A stretch of 64,000 nucleotides of DNA from Porticoccaceae bacterium (GTDB taxonomy: Bacteria > Pseudomonadota > Gammaproteobacteria > Pseudomonadales > Porticoccaceae): assembly GCA_024639885.1 (NCBI GenBank), contig JAHEGD010000014.1, positions 39,919 through 103,918 of the forward strand. Reading direction: 5' to 3'. Shown here piece after piece: positions 15,476-24,202 of this stretch. The position numbers were made by a program, and so were the translations under genes. Positions within the stretch are counted from its first letter, which is position 1, and each line of letters begins with the position of its first letter. The notes beneath the pieces were generated by a model. That model was not told the origin of the DNA, did no database searches, and was given only the letters and a program-made list of their open reading frames with translations.

Positions 15476-16423
15476 TTAGAATTTGTGCTCCATACCAACG
15501 CCGAGGTAGTCGTGGTCGTCACTGCCATCTTCGTTGGCGGTGTAAAAACCGTACAGCTTGGTTGAGCTGGCCAGTTTGTAGTCGGCACCGATGCTAAGGG
15601 TCTGCTTGTCGCTGTCGCCACTGTCGCTGTCGACACTGCCGTACTGGGCTTTCAGCGTGATGTCGTCGAGTTTGTAGGCGGCGCTGACAAAATAGCCGTC
15701 CTCATCTACATCGCCATCGTCTTGCGCGCTCTCATTTTGCTGGTAGATAAAGCCAAGCTGCAGCGCCTGCAGCTGGTATTGAGCCACCAAGCGCAGCAGA
15801 TCTTGGCCCTTGACGTCGTCGTCGCCAGCTACCGCCAGGTAGAGGTCGCCGCTGCTGTAAGAGAGCGAATAAGAGACGCCGTCGGCGAGGCCGCCGTTGC
15901 CGTTGGCGTCATCTTCGCCGGGCATGACTGCCACGCTGGCTGCAAAGCCGTTGATGGTTGGCGAGGTGTAGGCGACCATGTTTTTAGCGCGGGTCTCACC
16001 GTCAAGTAACACCTTCAAATCCCCGTCGAGGTCGTTGAACAGGTCGACCTTGTTCTGCGCCATTTTGGTCGGGGTGTCGTGGTTGCCGGCCCACACCATA
16101 CCGTAACTACCTTTAAGGCCGACCATAATGTTGCGCTGTTTGAACGGGCTGTCGCCCGAGCAGATACCGTCATCGGCGCAGACTTCAAACTCGGCCTTAT
16201 AGATGGCGTAGAGGTCGGGCTTGAGCTCTGATTTACCCTTCACACCCAGCCGCGAGGCGTTGCTGTTGAGTTTGTACTCGTCGCTGCCGGGCCCCTCGTC
16301 AGAGTCGACCACCGACAGGTTGACCTTGCCGTAGATGCTGCCATCGAGTGGCCCCGCCGCCCAGGCTGGCAGCGCCATCGCGCCGGCGACTAGTGGCAAC
16401 CAAAATTTTGCAGTGCTGTTCAT
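15476..16423 (-). CDS. Gram-negative general porin, Pho-regulated
   Basis: This 315-aa outer-membrane porin has a signal peptide ending PAWAA. A first strand, GSIYGKVNLSV, is typical of trimeric porins. SRLGVKGKSELKPDLYAIYKAEFE and NIMVGLKGSYGMVWAGNHDTP match porin strands 2-4 and the eyelet start. The C-terminal Phe of LGVGMEHKF is the BAM signal. Acidic repeats (DSDSGDSDK, DDGDVDEDG) fall in predicted loops and may bind cations. A Pho box with a -10 exactly 10 nt below it drives this gene, so it is probably induced by phosphate starvation. Selectivity is not known. Confidence 0.9.
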   Translation of the reverse strand: MNSTAKFWLPLVAGAMALPAWAAGPLDGSIYGKVNLSVVDSDEGPGSDEYKLNSNASRLGVKGKSELKPDLYAIYKAEFEVCADDGICSGDSPFKQRNIMVGLKGSYGMVWAGNHDTPTKMAQNKVDLFNDLDGDLKVLLDGETRAKNMVAYTSPTINGFAASVAVMPGEDDANGNGGLADGVSYSLSYSSGDLYLAVAGDDDVKGQDLLRLVAQYQLQALQLGFIYQQNESAQDDGDVDEDGYFVSAAYKLDDITLKAQYGSVDSDSGDSDKQTLSIGADYKLASSTKLYGFYTANEDGSDDHDYLGVGMEHKF

Positions 16424-16505
16424 AACTTCTCCGCTCTAGTGGTGGCGCTAGTTGTGCGCCGCTAACATGACATTTTTGAGTCACTTGCATGAAGCAACGG
16501 TGACA

Positions 16506-16539
16506 ATAATGCTGCAGCTTTGTGACATTAATATGACAA
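16506..16539 (-). promoter_or_regulatory. Pho box and -10 of the porin gene
   Basis: On the minus strand TTGTCAT-ATTA-ATGTCAC (16539-16522) is a two-repeat PhoB site. It is followed after 10 nt by CATTAT (16511-16506), the spacing of Pho-type promoters in which the Pho box replaces the -35. Confidence 0.85.
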
Positions 16540-16576
16540 CTGGCCGCGGTCGCCACGCTACCCCATCCACAGCCGG

Positions 16577-16610
16577 TTGTCATATTACTGTCATAAAGTC
16601 GTCTTAATCT
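16577..16610 (+). promoter_or_regulatory. Pho box and -10 of pstS
   Basis: TTGTCAT-ATTA-CTGTCAT (16577-16594) matches the PhoB consensus at 13 of 14 repeat positions. TAATCT at 16605-16610 lies 10 nt downstream as the -10. It is arranged back-to-back with the porin Pho box, 37 bp apart. Confidence 0.9.
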
Positions 16611-16686
16611 GCTCACCGTCAGATTGTGTAATTGGCCTAACGCCAACTACTGCCCACGCTGTCAAACGCATGCAAACGAGGTCACT

Positions 16687-17736
16687 ATGAAAAATTATCT
16701 GCTCACCACCGCTGCGCTCGGCGCCGCACTGTTTACCAGCCAGGCGGCGATGGCCCGCGACACGATCGAAATTGTCGGCTCATCAACGGTCTACCCCTTC
16801 GCCACCGTGGTTGCCGAGCGCTACGGCCGCGGCAGCGGCGGTGCCACCCCGAAGATTGAAGCGACCGGCTCTGGCGGCGGTTTGAAGCTGTTCTGCTCCG
16901 GCGTTGGCGCCAGCTTCCCGGACATTACCAACTCATCGCGACGCATCAAGGCGTCTGAATTTGCGCTCTGCCAGTCTAACGGTGTCAGCGACATCATCGA
17001 GGTACAGATCGGCTTTGACGGTATTGTGATTGCCAATGCCAAGGGTAAGCCGGCACTCGACATCAGCCGTCGCGACCTGTTCTTGGCACTGGCCAAGCAG
17101 GTACCAAGCGACAGCGGCGCACTGATCGACAACCCCTACACCCGCTGGTCGCAAATTAACCCCGCGCTGCCCGATGCCGCCATTGAAGTACTCGGCCCGC
17201 CGCCCACCTCGGGTACCCGCGACGCCTTTGCCGAGCTCGCCCTAGAGGGCGGCTGCAAGAGCTTCCCGGCGATCGCAGCGATGAAGAAAAGCGACAAGCA
17301 AGCCTACAAAACCGTCTGCCACACAGTGCGCGAGGATGGCGTCTACATCGAAGCTGGCGAGAACGACAACCTCATCGTTCAGAAGCTTGAGGCCAACCCC
17401 AGCGCACTGGGCATCTTCGGCTTTAGCTTTCTCGACCAGAACGCCGACAAAGTTCAGGGGTCCAGCATTGAAGGGGTAGAGCCGACCTTTGACTCAATCG
17501 CCGATAAGAGCTACCCGGTATCGCGACCGCTCTACTTCTATGTCAAAAAAGCCCACGTCGGCGTCGTACCCGGCATCGAGGGCTTCCTGGCCGAGTTCAC
17601 CAGCGAAAAAGCCTGGGGTGACGAGGGCTACCTGGCCGAGAAAGGGATGATTCCGCTACCCCGCGCCGACCGTTTTGCGCTGGCTGCCGCAGTGGCCAGC
17701 TTGACTGCCATGACCGGCGAAGAGCCATTGAAGTAA
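16687..17736 (+). CDS. pstS: Phosphate ABC transporter substrate-binding protein PstS
   Basis: This periplasmic phosphate-binding protein is 349 aa from the ATG at 16687 (GAGG ribosome site 5 nt upstream). The track start at 16624 is too early. The signal peptide ends AAMARD. Ligand-contacting motifs are VGSSTVYPFA near the mature N-terminus, ATGSGGGLKLFC, and PPTSGTRDAF in the second lobe. It delivers phosphate to PstCAB. The cysteines in FALCQS, GGCKSF and TVCHTV are notable for a periplasmic protein. A strong hairpin separates it from pstC, as expected for an abundantly expressed binding protein. Confidence 0.96.
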   Translation: MKNYLLTTAALGAALFTSQAAMARDTIEIVGSSTVYPFATVVAERYGRGSGGATPKIEATGSGGGLKLFCSGVGASFPDITNSSRRIKASEFALCQSNGVSDIIEVQIGFDGIVIANAKGKPALDISRRDLFLALAKQVPSDSGALIDNPYTRWSQINPALPDAAIEVLGPPPTSGTRDAFAELALEGGCKSFPAIAAMKKSDKQAYKTVCHTVREDGVYIEAGENDNLIVQKLEANPSALGIFGFSFLDQNADKVQGSSIEGVEPTFDSIADKSYPVSRPLYFYVKKAHVGVVPGIEGFLAEFTSEKAWGDEGYLAEKGMIPLPRADRFALAAAVASLTAMTGEEPLK

Positions 17737-17757
17737 GCGGCGAAAATCGGCACCATG

Positions 17758-17788
17758 ACGGCTCGCTTGGTAACCCCAAGCGGGCCGT
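17758..17788 (+). promoter_or_regulatory. Intercistronic hairpin between pstS and pstC
   Basis: ACGGCTCGCTTGG and CCAAGCGGGCCGT pair over 13 positions with one mismatch around a TAACC loop. No U-tract follows. It probably protects the pstS 3' end or attenuates read-through so that pstS exceeds pstCAB, a common arrangement for ABC importers (inference). Confidence 0.7.
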
Positions 17789-17865
17789 ATTAACAACCGC
17801 ATAAGCGAACAACCAGCACTGAATAAGCCGGCCTCGGCGCCGAGCAAAAAGGGGTAGTCACTACC

Positions 17866-19248
17866 ATGCAGGCAAGCACTCTGCTGTTTATTGTTATCGC
17901 CCTAGCGGTGTTCGGCTATTTTTCTGGCTACGGACGGTCACTGAAGGTCGCTAAGCCGCTTGGCAGCATTCGCCACCTGCACTCGCTGCCATCTTACTAC
18001 GGCATCCAAACTGCCATCTGGTGTGCACTACCGGCGCTAGCACTGCTAGCCATCTGGCAGCTGTTTGCCGATACCCTTATTCACTCTTACTTGATGGCCG
18101 GGCTCGGCGAGCTCATCACCGACCAGGCCGACTACAACCTGACCCTCAACCGCATCATCAATGTCGCCTCGGGGGCGCTGCCAGCCACCGGCCAGAGCGA
18201 CTATGTGGTGGCCGCAGCGGCCCAGCTCAACAGTATCGCCGCGATCCAAAAGTGGGCGCTAACTATCTTAGTGCTGACCCTCTGTAGCGCCGGCGGGCTG
18301 TGGAGCTGGCGGCGTATCGCGGCGGACTTTCGCGCCCGCGCGGCGGTTGAGAACGTCCTCCAGAAGTTTCTGTTGGCGTGCGCCTCGCTGGCGATTTTAA
18401 CAACGCTCGGCATCGTCATGTCGGTGCTGTTTGAGTCGATCCAGTTCTTCCAGACGGTACCGGTCAGCGAGTTTGTATTCGGCACCAGCTGGAGCCCACA
18501 GACCGCCATTCGGGTCGACCAGATCGGCTCGTCGGGCAGCTTTGGCGCGGTGCCACTGTTTACCGGTACGCTGCTGATCTCGGCCATTGCGATGGTGGTG
18601 GCGGTACCGGTCGGGTTGATGTCGGCGATCTACCTGGCCGAATACGCCTCGCCCAAGTTCCGCCGCAGCGCTAAACCGCTGCTGGAGATCCTCGCCGGCG
18701 TGCCGACCGTGGTCTACGGCTTTTTTGCCGCACTCACCGTGGCGCCGCTAATCCGTGATCTGGGCGCCAGTTTTGGCCTCAACGTCGCTGCCGAAAGCGC
18801 GCTGGCAGCCGGCTCGGTGATGGGCATCATGATTATTCCGTTTATCTCGTCGCTGGCCGACGACGTCATTACTGCGGTGCCGCAGTCGATGCGCGACGGC
18901 TCGCTGGCAATGGGGGCGACCAAGTCTGAGACGATTCGCAACGTAGTGATCCCCGCCGCCCTGCCGGGCATTGTCGGCGGCATTCTGTTGGCCGCCTCGC
19001 GCGCCATCGGCGAGACGATGATTGTGGTGATGGCGGCCGGTATGGCGGCCAACTTAACCGCTAACCCGCTCGAGGCGGTCACTACCGTGACCGTACAGAT
19101 CGTCACCCTGCTAACCGGCGACCAGGAGTTTGACAGCGCCAAGACGCTCGCCGCTTTCGCCCTTGGGCTGATGCTGTTTATCGTCACGCTGGGGCTCAAT
19201 TTCCTCGCCTTGCGCATTGTTAAAAAATATCGAGAGCAGTATGACTGA
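17866..19248 (+). CDS. pstC: Phosphate ABC transporter permease PstC, extended form
   Basis: This inner-membrane permease is 460 aa, about 140 longer than E. coli PstC. The extra N-terminal region (about 1-170) holds several membrane helices and a periplasmic stretch, resembling the DUF3708-type extension of some proteobacterial PstC. The C-terminal half is the standard MetI-like domain with GALPLFTGTLLISAIAM-like helices and the EAA loop (DGSLAMGATKSETIRNVVIPAALPG). The stop overlaps the pstA start by 8 nt. It forms the channel with PstA. Confidence 0.94.
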   Translation: MQASTLLFIVIALAVFGYFSGYGRSLKVAKPLGSIRHLHSLPSYYGIQTAIWCALPALALLAIWQLFADTLIHSYLMAGLGELITDQADYNLTLNRIINVASGALPATGQSDYVVAAAAQLNSIAAIQKWALTILVLTLCSAGGLWSWRRIAADFRARAAVENVLQKFLLACASLAILTTLGIVMSVLFESIQFFQTVPVSEFVFGTSWSPQTAIRVDQIGSSGSFGAVPLFTGTLLISAIAMVVAVPVGLMSAIYLAEYASPKFRRSAKPLLEILAGVPTVVYGFFAALTVAPLIRDLGASFGLNVAAESALAAGSVMGIMIIPFISSLADDVITAVPQSMRDGSLAMGATKSETIRNVVIPAALPGIVGGILLAASRAIGETMIVVMAAGMAANLTANPLEAVTTVTVQIVTLLTGDQEFDSAKTLAAFALGLMLFIVTLGLNFLALRIVKKYREQYD

Positions 19249-20548
19249 GCCGACTAGCCAAGCCGCCCGACCGACCCCAACCGACCACTCGGCGACCATC
19301 AAGGCGTCGCTGAAGCGCCGCTACCGCGCCGAGACTCGCTTCCGCTGGTATGGCCGCATCGCCATCGCGTTTGGCTTGGCGGCGGTGTTAGTGCTGTTTG
19401 TCGATATTATTAGCAAGGGCCACGGCGCCTTTAAAACCACCCATATCGCTGTGCCGGTTGAGTACGACCTGGCGCAGCTCGGGGTGCGCGACCTCAACGA
19501 CAACCAGCAACTGGCACTGGCCGACTGGGACGCCCTGTTTAAGTCTGGCCTGCGCGAGCTGCTGCCCGACGTGAGCGGCCGCAGCGCGCGCCGCGAGCTC
19601 TACCGGATGGTCAGCAATGGAGCCGGCTACGATCTCAAAGACCGGCTGCAGGCCAACCCACGGCTCGCCAACCAGCGCGAGCAGGTCTGGCTGTCGGCCG
19701 ACGATGACATTGACACCTACTTTAAGGGGCTGCTCGACGGCGACCCCTACACCGCGCGGGTCACCGAGCAGCAGATCGAGTGGATCGATGAGCTGCGCAG
19801 CGCCGGCCAGATACGCACCCAGTGGAACCGCAATTTCTGGACCCGCGGTGACTCCCGCGAGCCGGAGCAAGCCGGTATCTGGGGGGCGGTGATGGGCTCG
19901 CTGTTTACCCTGGCGATCACCTTTGCGCTGTCGTTCCCGATCGGCGTGTCGGCGGCGATCTACCTAGAGGAGTTTGCCCCGCGCAACCGCTTCACCGATT
20001 TTATCGAGATCAACATCAACAACCTCGCGGCGGTGCCGTCGATTATCTTCGGCCTGCTCGGGCTGGCGATCTTTATCAACTTTTTTGGTGTACCGCGCTC
20101 GATCCCGATTCTCGGCGGCTTAGTACTGACGCTGATGACCCTGCCGACGATTATTATCACCAGCCGTGCAGCCATTAAAGCGGTGCCGCCATCAATCCGC
20201 GAGGCGGCGCTGGGGATGGGCGCCTCCAAGCATCAGGTGGTGCTCCACCATGTACTGCCATTGGCGATGCCGGGCATGCTGACCGGCGCGATCATCGGCA
20301 TGGCCCAGGCGCTCGGCGAGACTGCGCCACTGCTGATGATTGGTATGGTGGCGTTTATTGTCGATATCCCACAGGCGTTTACCGACCCGGCGACGGTACT
20401 GCCGGTACAGATTTTCCTCTGGGCCGACAGCCCAGAGCGCGCTTTCGTTGAAAAGACCTCGGCGGCGATTATGGTGCTGCTCGGCTTTCTGATTATTATG
20501 AACACTACCGCGGTGTGGATCCGCAAGCGGCTTGAGCGCCGCTGGTAG
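19241..20548 (+). CDS. pstA: Phosphate ABC transporter permease PstA, extended form
   Basis: This is 435 aa from the ATG at 19241, which overlaps the pstC stop by 8 nt. After the first membrane helix (about 28-52) comes a soluble insert of about 150 residues (roughly 55-210, [16 protein letters not shown] onward), the DUF3333-type periplasmic domain. The permease core follows with the EAA loop [27 protein letters not shown]. coli PstA lacks the insert. The role of the added domain is not established; it may contact PstS or the extended PstC. Confidence 0.94.
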   Translation: MTEPTSQAARPTPTDHSATIKASLKRRYRAETRFRWYGRIAIAFGLAAVLVLFVDIISKGHGAFKTTHIAVPVEYDLAQLGVRDLNDNQQLALADWDALFKSGLRELLPDVSGRSARRELYRMVSNGAGYDLKDRLQANPRLANQREQVWLSADDDIDTYFKGLLDGDPYTARVTEQQIEWIDELRSAGQIRTQWNRNFWTRGDSREPEQAGIWGAVMGSLFTLAITFALSFPIGVSAAIYLEEFAPRNRFTDFIEININNLAAVPSIIFGLLGLAIFINFFGVPRSIPILGGLVLTLMTLPTIIITSRAAIKAVPPSIREAALGMGASKHQVVLHHVLPLAMPGMLTGAIIGMAQALGETAPLLMIGMVAFIVDIPQAFTDPATVLPVQIFLWADSPERAFVEKTSAAIMVLLGFLIIMNTTAVWIRKRLERRW

Positions 20549-20574
20549 TTACCCACCCAGCAAGGAGCCACCCC

Positions 20575-21390
20575 ATGGCTATTAACAACGACCGACCGAT
20601 CCCCACCCAGAGTGTCGGCGCCCAGTTTCACGACAACGCGCGTATGTCGATGCGCGACGTGAATATTTTTTATGGTGATAAGCAGGCGATCTTTGACGTC
20701 AGCCTCGACATCGGCCAGAACGAGGTGATGGCGATGATCGGCCCGTCGGGCTGTGGCAAGTCGACTTTTTTGCGCTCGCTCAACCGCATGAACGACACCA
20801 TCGAAGGGTGCCGAGTCGTCGGTGACATTGCGATGGATGGCCAAGATCTCTACGATTCTAAGCTTGACGTCGTCGAGTTGCGCGCGCGAGTGGGTATGGT
20901 CTTCCAAAAACCCAACCCGTTCCCCAAGTCGATCTACGACAACGTCGCCTACGGCCCCAAAATTCACGGCCTAGCCGAGAGCCGCGTCGACTTGGATGAA
21001 ATCGTCGAGAGCAGCCTGCGCAAAGCGAGCCTCTGGAACGAAGTTAAAGACCGGCTCCACCAGCCCGGCACCGGCCTCTCTGGCGGCCAGCAGCAGCGCC
21101 TCTGTATCGCCCGCGCCATCGCCGTCAACCCAGAGGTGATTTTGATGGACGAGCCGTGCTCGGCACTCGACCCGATCGCCACCGCCAAGATCGAGGAGCT
21201 GATCGAGGAGCTGAGCGAAAACTTTACTATCGCCATCGTCACCCACTCGATGCAGCAGGCCGCGCGGGTATCGCACCGCACCGCCTACTTTCACCTCGGC
21301 CGGCTGATTGAGGTCAACCCGACCGAGCAGGTCTTTACTATGCCCGAGCACGAATTGACCGAAGGCTATATCACCGGCCGATTCGGCTAA
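20575..21390 (+). CDS. pstB: Phosphate ABC transporter ATPase PstB
   Basis: This 271-aa ATPase energises PstCA and helps relay phosphate status to PhoR. Walker A is GPSGCGKST (56-64), the signature [14 protein letters not shown], and Walker [14 protein letters not shown]. The H-loop is in [18 protein letters not shown] and the long [17 protein letters not shown]-loop segment are typical of PstB. It lies 26 nt after pstA and 14 nt before phoU. Confidence 0.98.
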   Translation: MAINNDRPIPTQSVGAQFHDNARMSMRDVNIFYGDKQAIFDVSLDIGQNEVMAMIGPSGCGKSTFLRSLNRMNDTIEGCRVVGDIAMDGQDLYDSKLDVVELRARVGMVFQKPNPFPKSIYDNVAYGPKIHGLAESRVDLDEIVESSLRKASLWNEVKDRLHQPGTGLSGGQQQRLCIARAIAVNPEVILMDEPCSALDPIATAKIEELIEELSENFTIAIVTHSMQQAARVSHRTAYFHLGRLIEVNPTEQVFTMPEHELTEGYITGRFG

Positions 21391-21404
21391 CAGGAGCAGT
21401 CACC

Positions 21405-22094
21405 ATGGAAAACCTCACCTTCGAAAACCACATCGCTTCGGTGTTTGACGAGGAGCTCGAAGAGATTCGCAGCGACCTGATGAACATGGGCGGCCAGGTT
21501 GAGCAGCAGCTCGAAGACGCTGTGCGCGCCATCTGCGACGCCGACAGCCAGCTCGCCGAGCAGGTGATTCAGCGCGACGGCAAAGTCGACAAGATGGAGC
21601 TGGCCATCGACGAGGCCTGTGTACTGGTGATCGCTCGCCGCCAACCGGCCGCCAGCGACCTGCGCCTAGTCGTGGCAGTGACCCGCGCGGTAGCCGACTT
21701 GGAGCGGATTGGCGATGAGGCCAAGAAAATCGCCAAACACGCCCTCGAGCTGACCGAATCTGGCCCGTCGCCGATGGGCTACACCGAGGTGCGCCACCTC
21801 GCCCAGTCGGTCAGCCAAATTTTGCGCAACTCGCTGGACGCGTTTGCCCGCTTTGATGCCGATGCGGCTCTTGTGACGCTAGAGCAAGACAAGCAGATCG
21901 ACATGGACTACAAGACCGCGCTGCGTGAACTGGTCACCTATATGATGGAGGACCCGCGTAGCATTGGCCGGGTGATGAGCATAATGTGGGTTGTGCGCTC
22001 ACTGGAGCGGATTGGCGACCACGCCAAAAACCTCTGCGAGCAGGTGGTGTTCATCGTCAAAGGCAAAGACATCCGCCACAGCGACGGCCACTGA
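21405..22094 (+). CDS. phoU: Phosphate transport regulator PhoU
   Basis: This 229-aa all-helical protein has two PhoU three-helix bundles. Each carries a metal-binding E/DxxxD motif region (RAVADLERIGDEAKKIA and WVVRSLERIGDHAKNLCEQV). It acts at the cytoplasmic side of PstCAB and PhoR to keep the regulon off when phosphate is plentiful. In several bacteria it also limits polyphosphate accumulation, which makes the directly following ppk gene noteworthy. Confidence 0.97.
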   Translation: MENLTFENHIASVFDEELEEIRSDLMNMGGQVEQQLEDAVRAICDADSQLAEQVIQRDGKVDKMELAIDEACVLVIARRQPAASDLRLVVAVTRAVADLERIGDEAKKIAKHALELTESGPSPMGYTEVRHLAQSVSQILRNSLDAFARFDADAALVTLEQDKQIDMDYKTALRELVTYMMEDPRSIGRVMSIMWVVRSLERIGDHAKNLCEQVVFIVKGKDIRHSDGH

Positions 22095-22126
22095 CCCTAC
22101 CCTACCCCTAAGGAAGCCAACCCATC

Positions 22127-24202
22127 GTGGCCAGCAGCAGTGACCGGTTTTTTGATTATCGTCTGAGTTGGTTGGCGTTTAACGAGCGGGTGTTGCAAGA
22201 GGCCGCCGACCGCAACAACCCGATTGTTGAACGGATGCGCTTTCTGGGTATCTTCTCCAACAACCAAGATGAGTTTTTTCGGGTTAGGTTTGCCCAGCTG
22301 CAGCGCGAGCTGGAGCTGATTCAAGGCCCCAAAGAGCAGACCGCACTGATCAAACTGCTGCGCGCTATCCAGCGCAAGACCTCGCAACTGAGCGAGCAGT
22401 TCGACACCATCTACACCGAGCTGCTCGCCGAGCTGGCCAAGCGCAAGATCTACTGCCTCAACGAGAGCAACCTTACCGCCAAGCAGGGGCGCTGGCTGCA
22501 CCGCCACTTCACTACCGAAATACTGCCGCACATTGTGCCGCTGTGGGTCGACCGCGGCACCGATCTCAAGCGGGTGGTCAACGACGGTGAAAGTTATTTG
22601 ATGGTAGAGCTGCGCCAGAACAACGACGCCCGCTTCGCGCTGATCGCCATCCCCACCGCAGTGTCGCGGTTCATTCCACTTCAGTCTGAAGACGGCAAAG
22701 CGAAAAAATACTTCATGCTGATCGATGACGCGATCCGCTACTGCATGGACGACATCTTCGGCGGCCTCTACCAGACCGAGACGGCGCGCTGCTGGTCGAT
22801 GAAGATCACCCGTGACGCCGAGTACTCGCTGGACAGCGATCTCGACACCAGCCTGGTCGAGAAGATGAGCGACGGCGTTAAACAGCGGCTCACATCGGAG
22901 CCGGTGCGGCTCAGTTTTGACAAGTCGATGCCCAAGGGGATCCGCGAGATTTTGGCCGACGGGCTCGGCTTTGACGAGTACGACACCTACCTGTCGGCCG
23001 GCCGCTACCGCAACTTTCGCGACTTTATCGGCTTCCCCAATATGGGCCCAGCCTACCTAGAGGAGAAACCGCTAGAGCCGCTGCTGTCAGCGCCGATTGC
23101 CCGCACCAAGAACCTCTTCGATGCGATCGACGAAGAGGATATTCTGCTCTACTACCCCTACCACCAGTTCAACCACTTCACCGAATTTGTCCGCCAGGCG
23201 GCGTTTGACCCCAGTGTCAGCGAGATCCGCATCAACGTCTACCGGGTCGCCAAGCACTCGCTGGTGGTCGACTCGTTGATCGATGCCGCCCGCAACGGCA
23301 AGAAGGTGGTGGTCAACGTCGAGCTGACCGCGCGCTTTGACGAGCAGCGCAACATCGAGCTCAGCGAGCAGCTGCAGGCTGCCGGCATCAAGGTGACACT
23401 GGGCATACCCACCCTCAAAATACACTCCAAGCTCTGTCTGGTCGTGCGCCAACTCGATAGCGGCGAGCGCCTCTACGCGCATATTGGCACGGGTAACTTC
23501 AACGAAAATACCGCGCGCATCTACACCGACTTTTCGCTGTTTACCGCCCACCCTGAGATCGGCGCCGAAGTGCGCAACGTCTTTACCTACATCGAATACA
23601 GCTATCGTCACTTCGACTTCAACCACCTGATCGTTTCGCCAGTTAACTCGCGCAGCCGGCTGATGCAGCTGATCACCGCCGAGCGACGTCTGGCTGAGTC
23701 CAACCAGCGCGCCCAGATCGATCTCAAGCTCAACAACCTGGTCGACCGCCAGTTGATTAGCGAGCTCTACGAGGCGAGCCGGGTCGGTGTCAAAATCCGC
23801 CTAGTGGTGCGCGGTATGTGCGCGCTGGTCGCCGGGGTCAAAGGGATGTCCGAGAACATCGAGGTGATCAGTATCGTCGACCGCTTTTTGGAGCACCCGC
23901 GGGTGATGATCTTCCACAACGGCGGCGAACCGAAGGTGTTTATCTCGTCGGCCGACTGGATGACCCGTAACATCGACCGCCGTGTGGAGGTGGGTTGCCC
24001 GATCTACAGCGACAGCCTGCGCCAGCGAATACTGGATATCTTTGAGCTGCAGTTTGCCGACCGAGTGAAGGCGCGGGCGATCGACGAAGAGCAGAAAAAC
24101 CACTATGTCAAACGCGGCAACCGCCGCAAGATCCGCTCGCAAACCGAGATCTACCACTACCTAAAAGCCAGCGAAAAAGCCGCTGCGCGCAAACAGCCAT
24201 AA
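22127..24202 (+). CDS. ppk: Polyphosphate kinase 1
   Basis: PPK1 (691 aa) reversibly polymerises the ATP gamma-phosphate into polyphosphate. The N-terminal domain opens RFFDYRLSWLAFNERVLQEA. The head domain and two phospholipase-D-like catalytic domains follow. The first catalytic domain has the autophosphorylated His in TLKIHSKLCLV and YAHIGTGNFNE. The second has the RFLEHPRVMIFHNGG histidine and SSADWMTRNIDRRVE. The start is GTG with AAGGA 12 nt upstream. It is 32 nt after phoU in the same direction, so likely within the Pho-controlled transcript. Its stop overlaps the ppx start. Confidence 0.96.
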   Translation: MASSSDRFFDYRLSWLAFNERVLQEAADRNNPIVERMRFLGIFSNNQDEFFRVRFAQLQRELELIQGPKEQTALIKLLRAIQRKTSQLSEQFDTIYTELLAELAKRKIYCLNESNLTAKQGRWLHRHFTTEILPHIVPLWVDRGTDLKRVVNDGESYLMVELRQNNDARFALIAIPTAVSRFIPLQSEDGKAKKYFMLIDDAIRYCMDDIFGGLYQTETARCWSMKITRDAEYSLDSDLDTSLVEKMSDGVKQRLTSEPVRLSFDKSMPKGIREILADGLGFDEYDTYLSAGRYRNFRDFIGFPNMGPAYLEEKPLEPLLSAPIARTKNLFDAIDEEDILLYYPYHQFNHFTEFVRQAAFDPSVSEIRINVYRVAKHSLVVDSLIDAARNGKKVVVNVELTARFDEQRNIELSEQLQAAGIKVTLGIPTLKIHSKLCLVVRQLDSGERLYAHIGTGNFNENTARIYTDFSLFTAHPEIGAEVRNVFTYIEYSYRHFDFNHLIVSPVNSRSRLMQLITAERRLAESNQRAQIDLKLNNLVDRQLISELYEASRVGVKIRLVVRGMCALVAGVKGMSENIEVISIVDRFLEHPRVMIFHNGGEPKVFISSADWMTRNIDRRVEVGCPIYSDSLRQRILDIFELQFADRVKARAIDEEQKNHYVKRGNRRKIRSQTEIYHYLKASEKAAARKQP

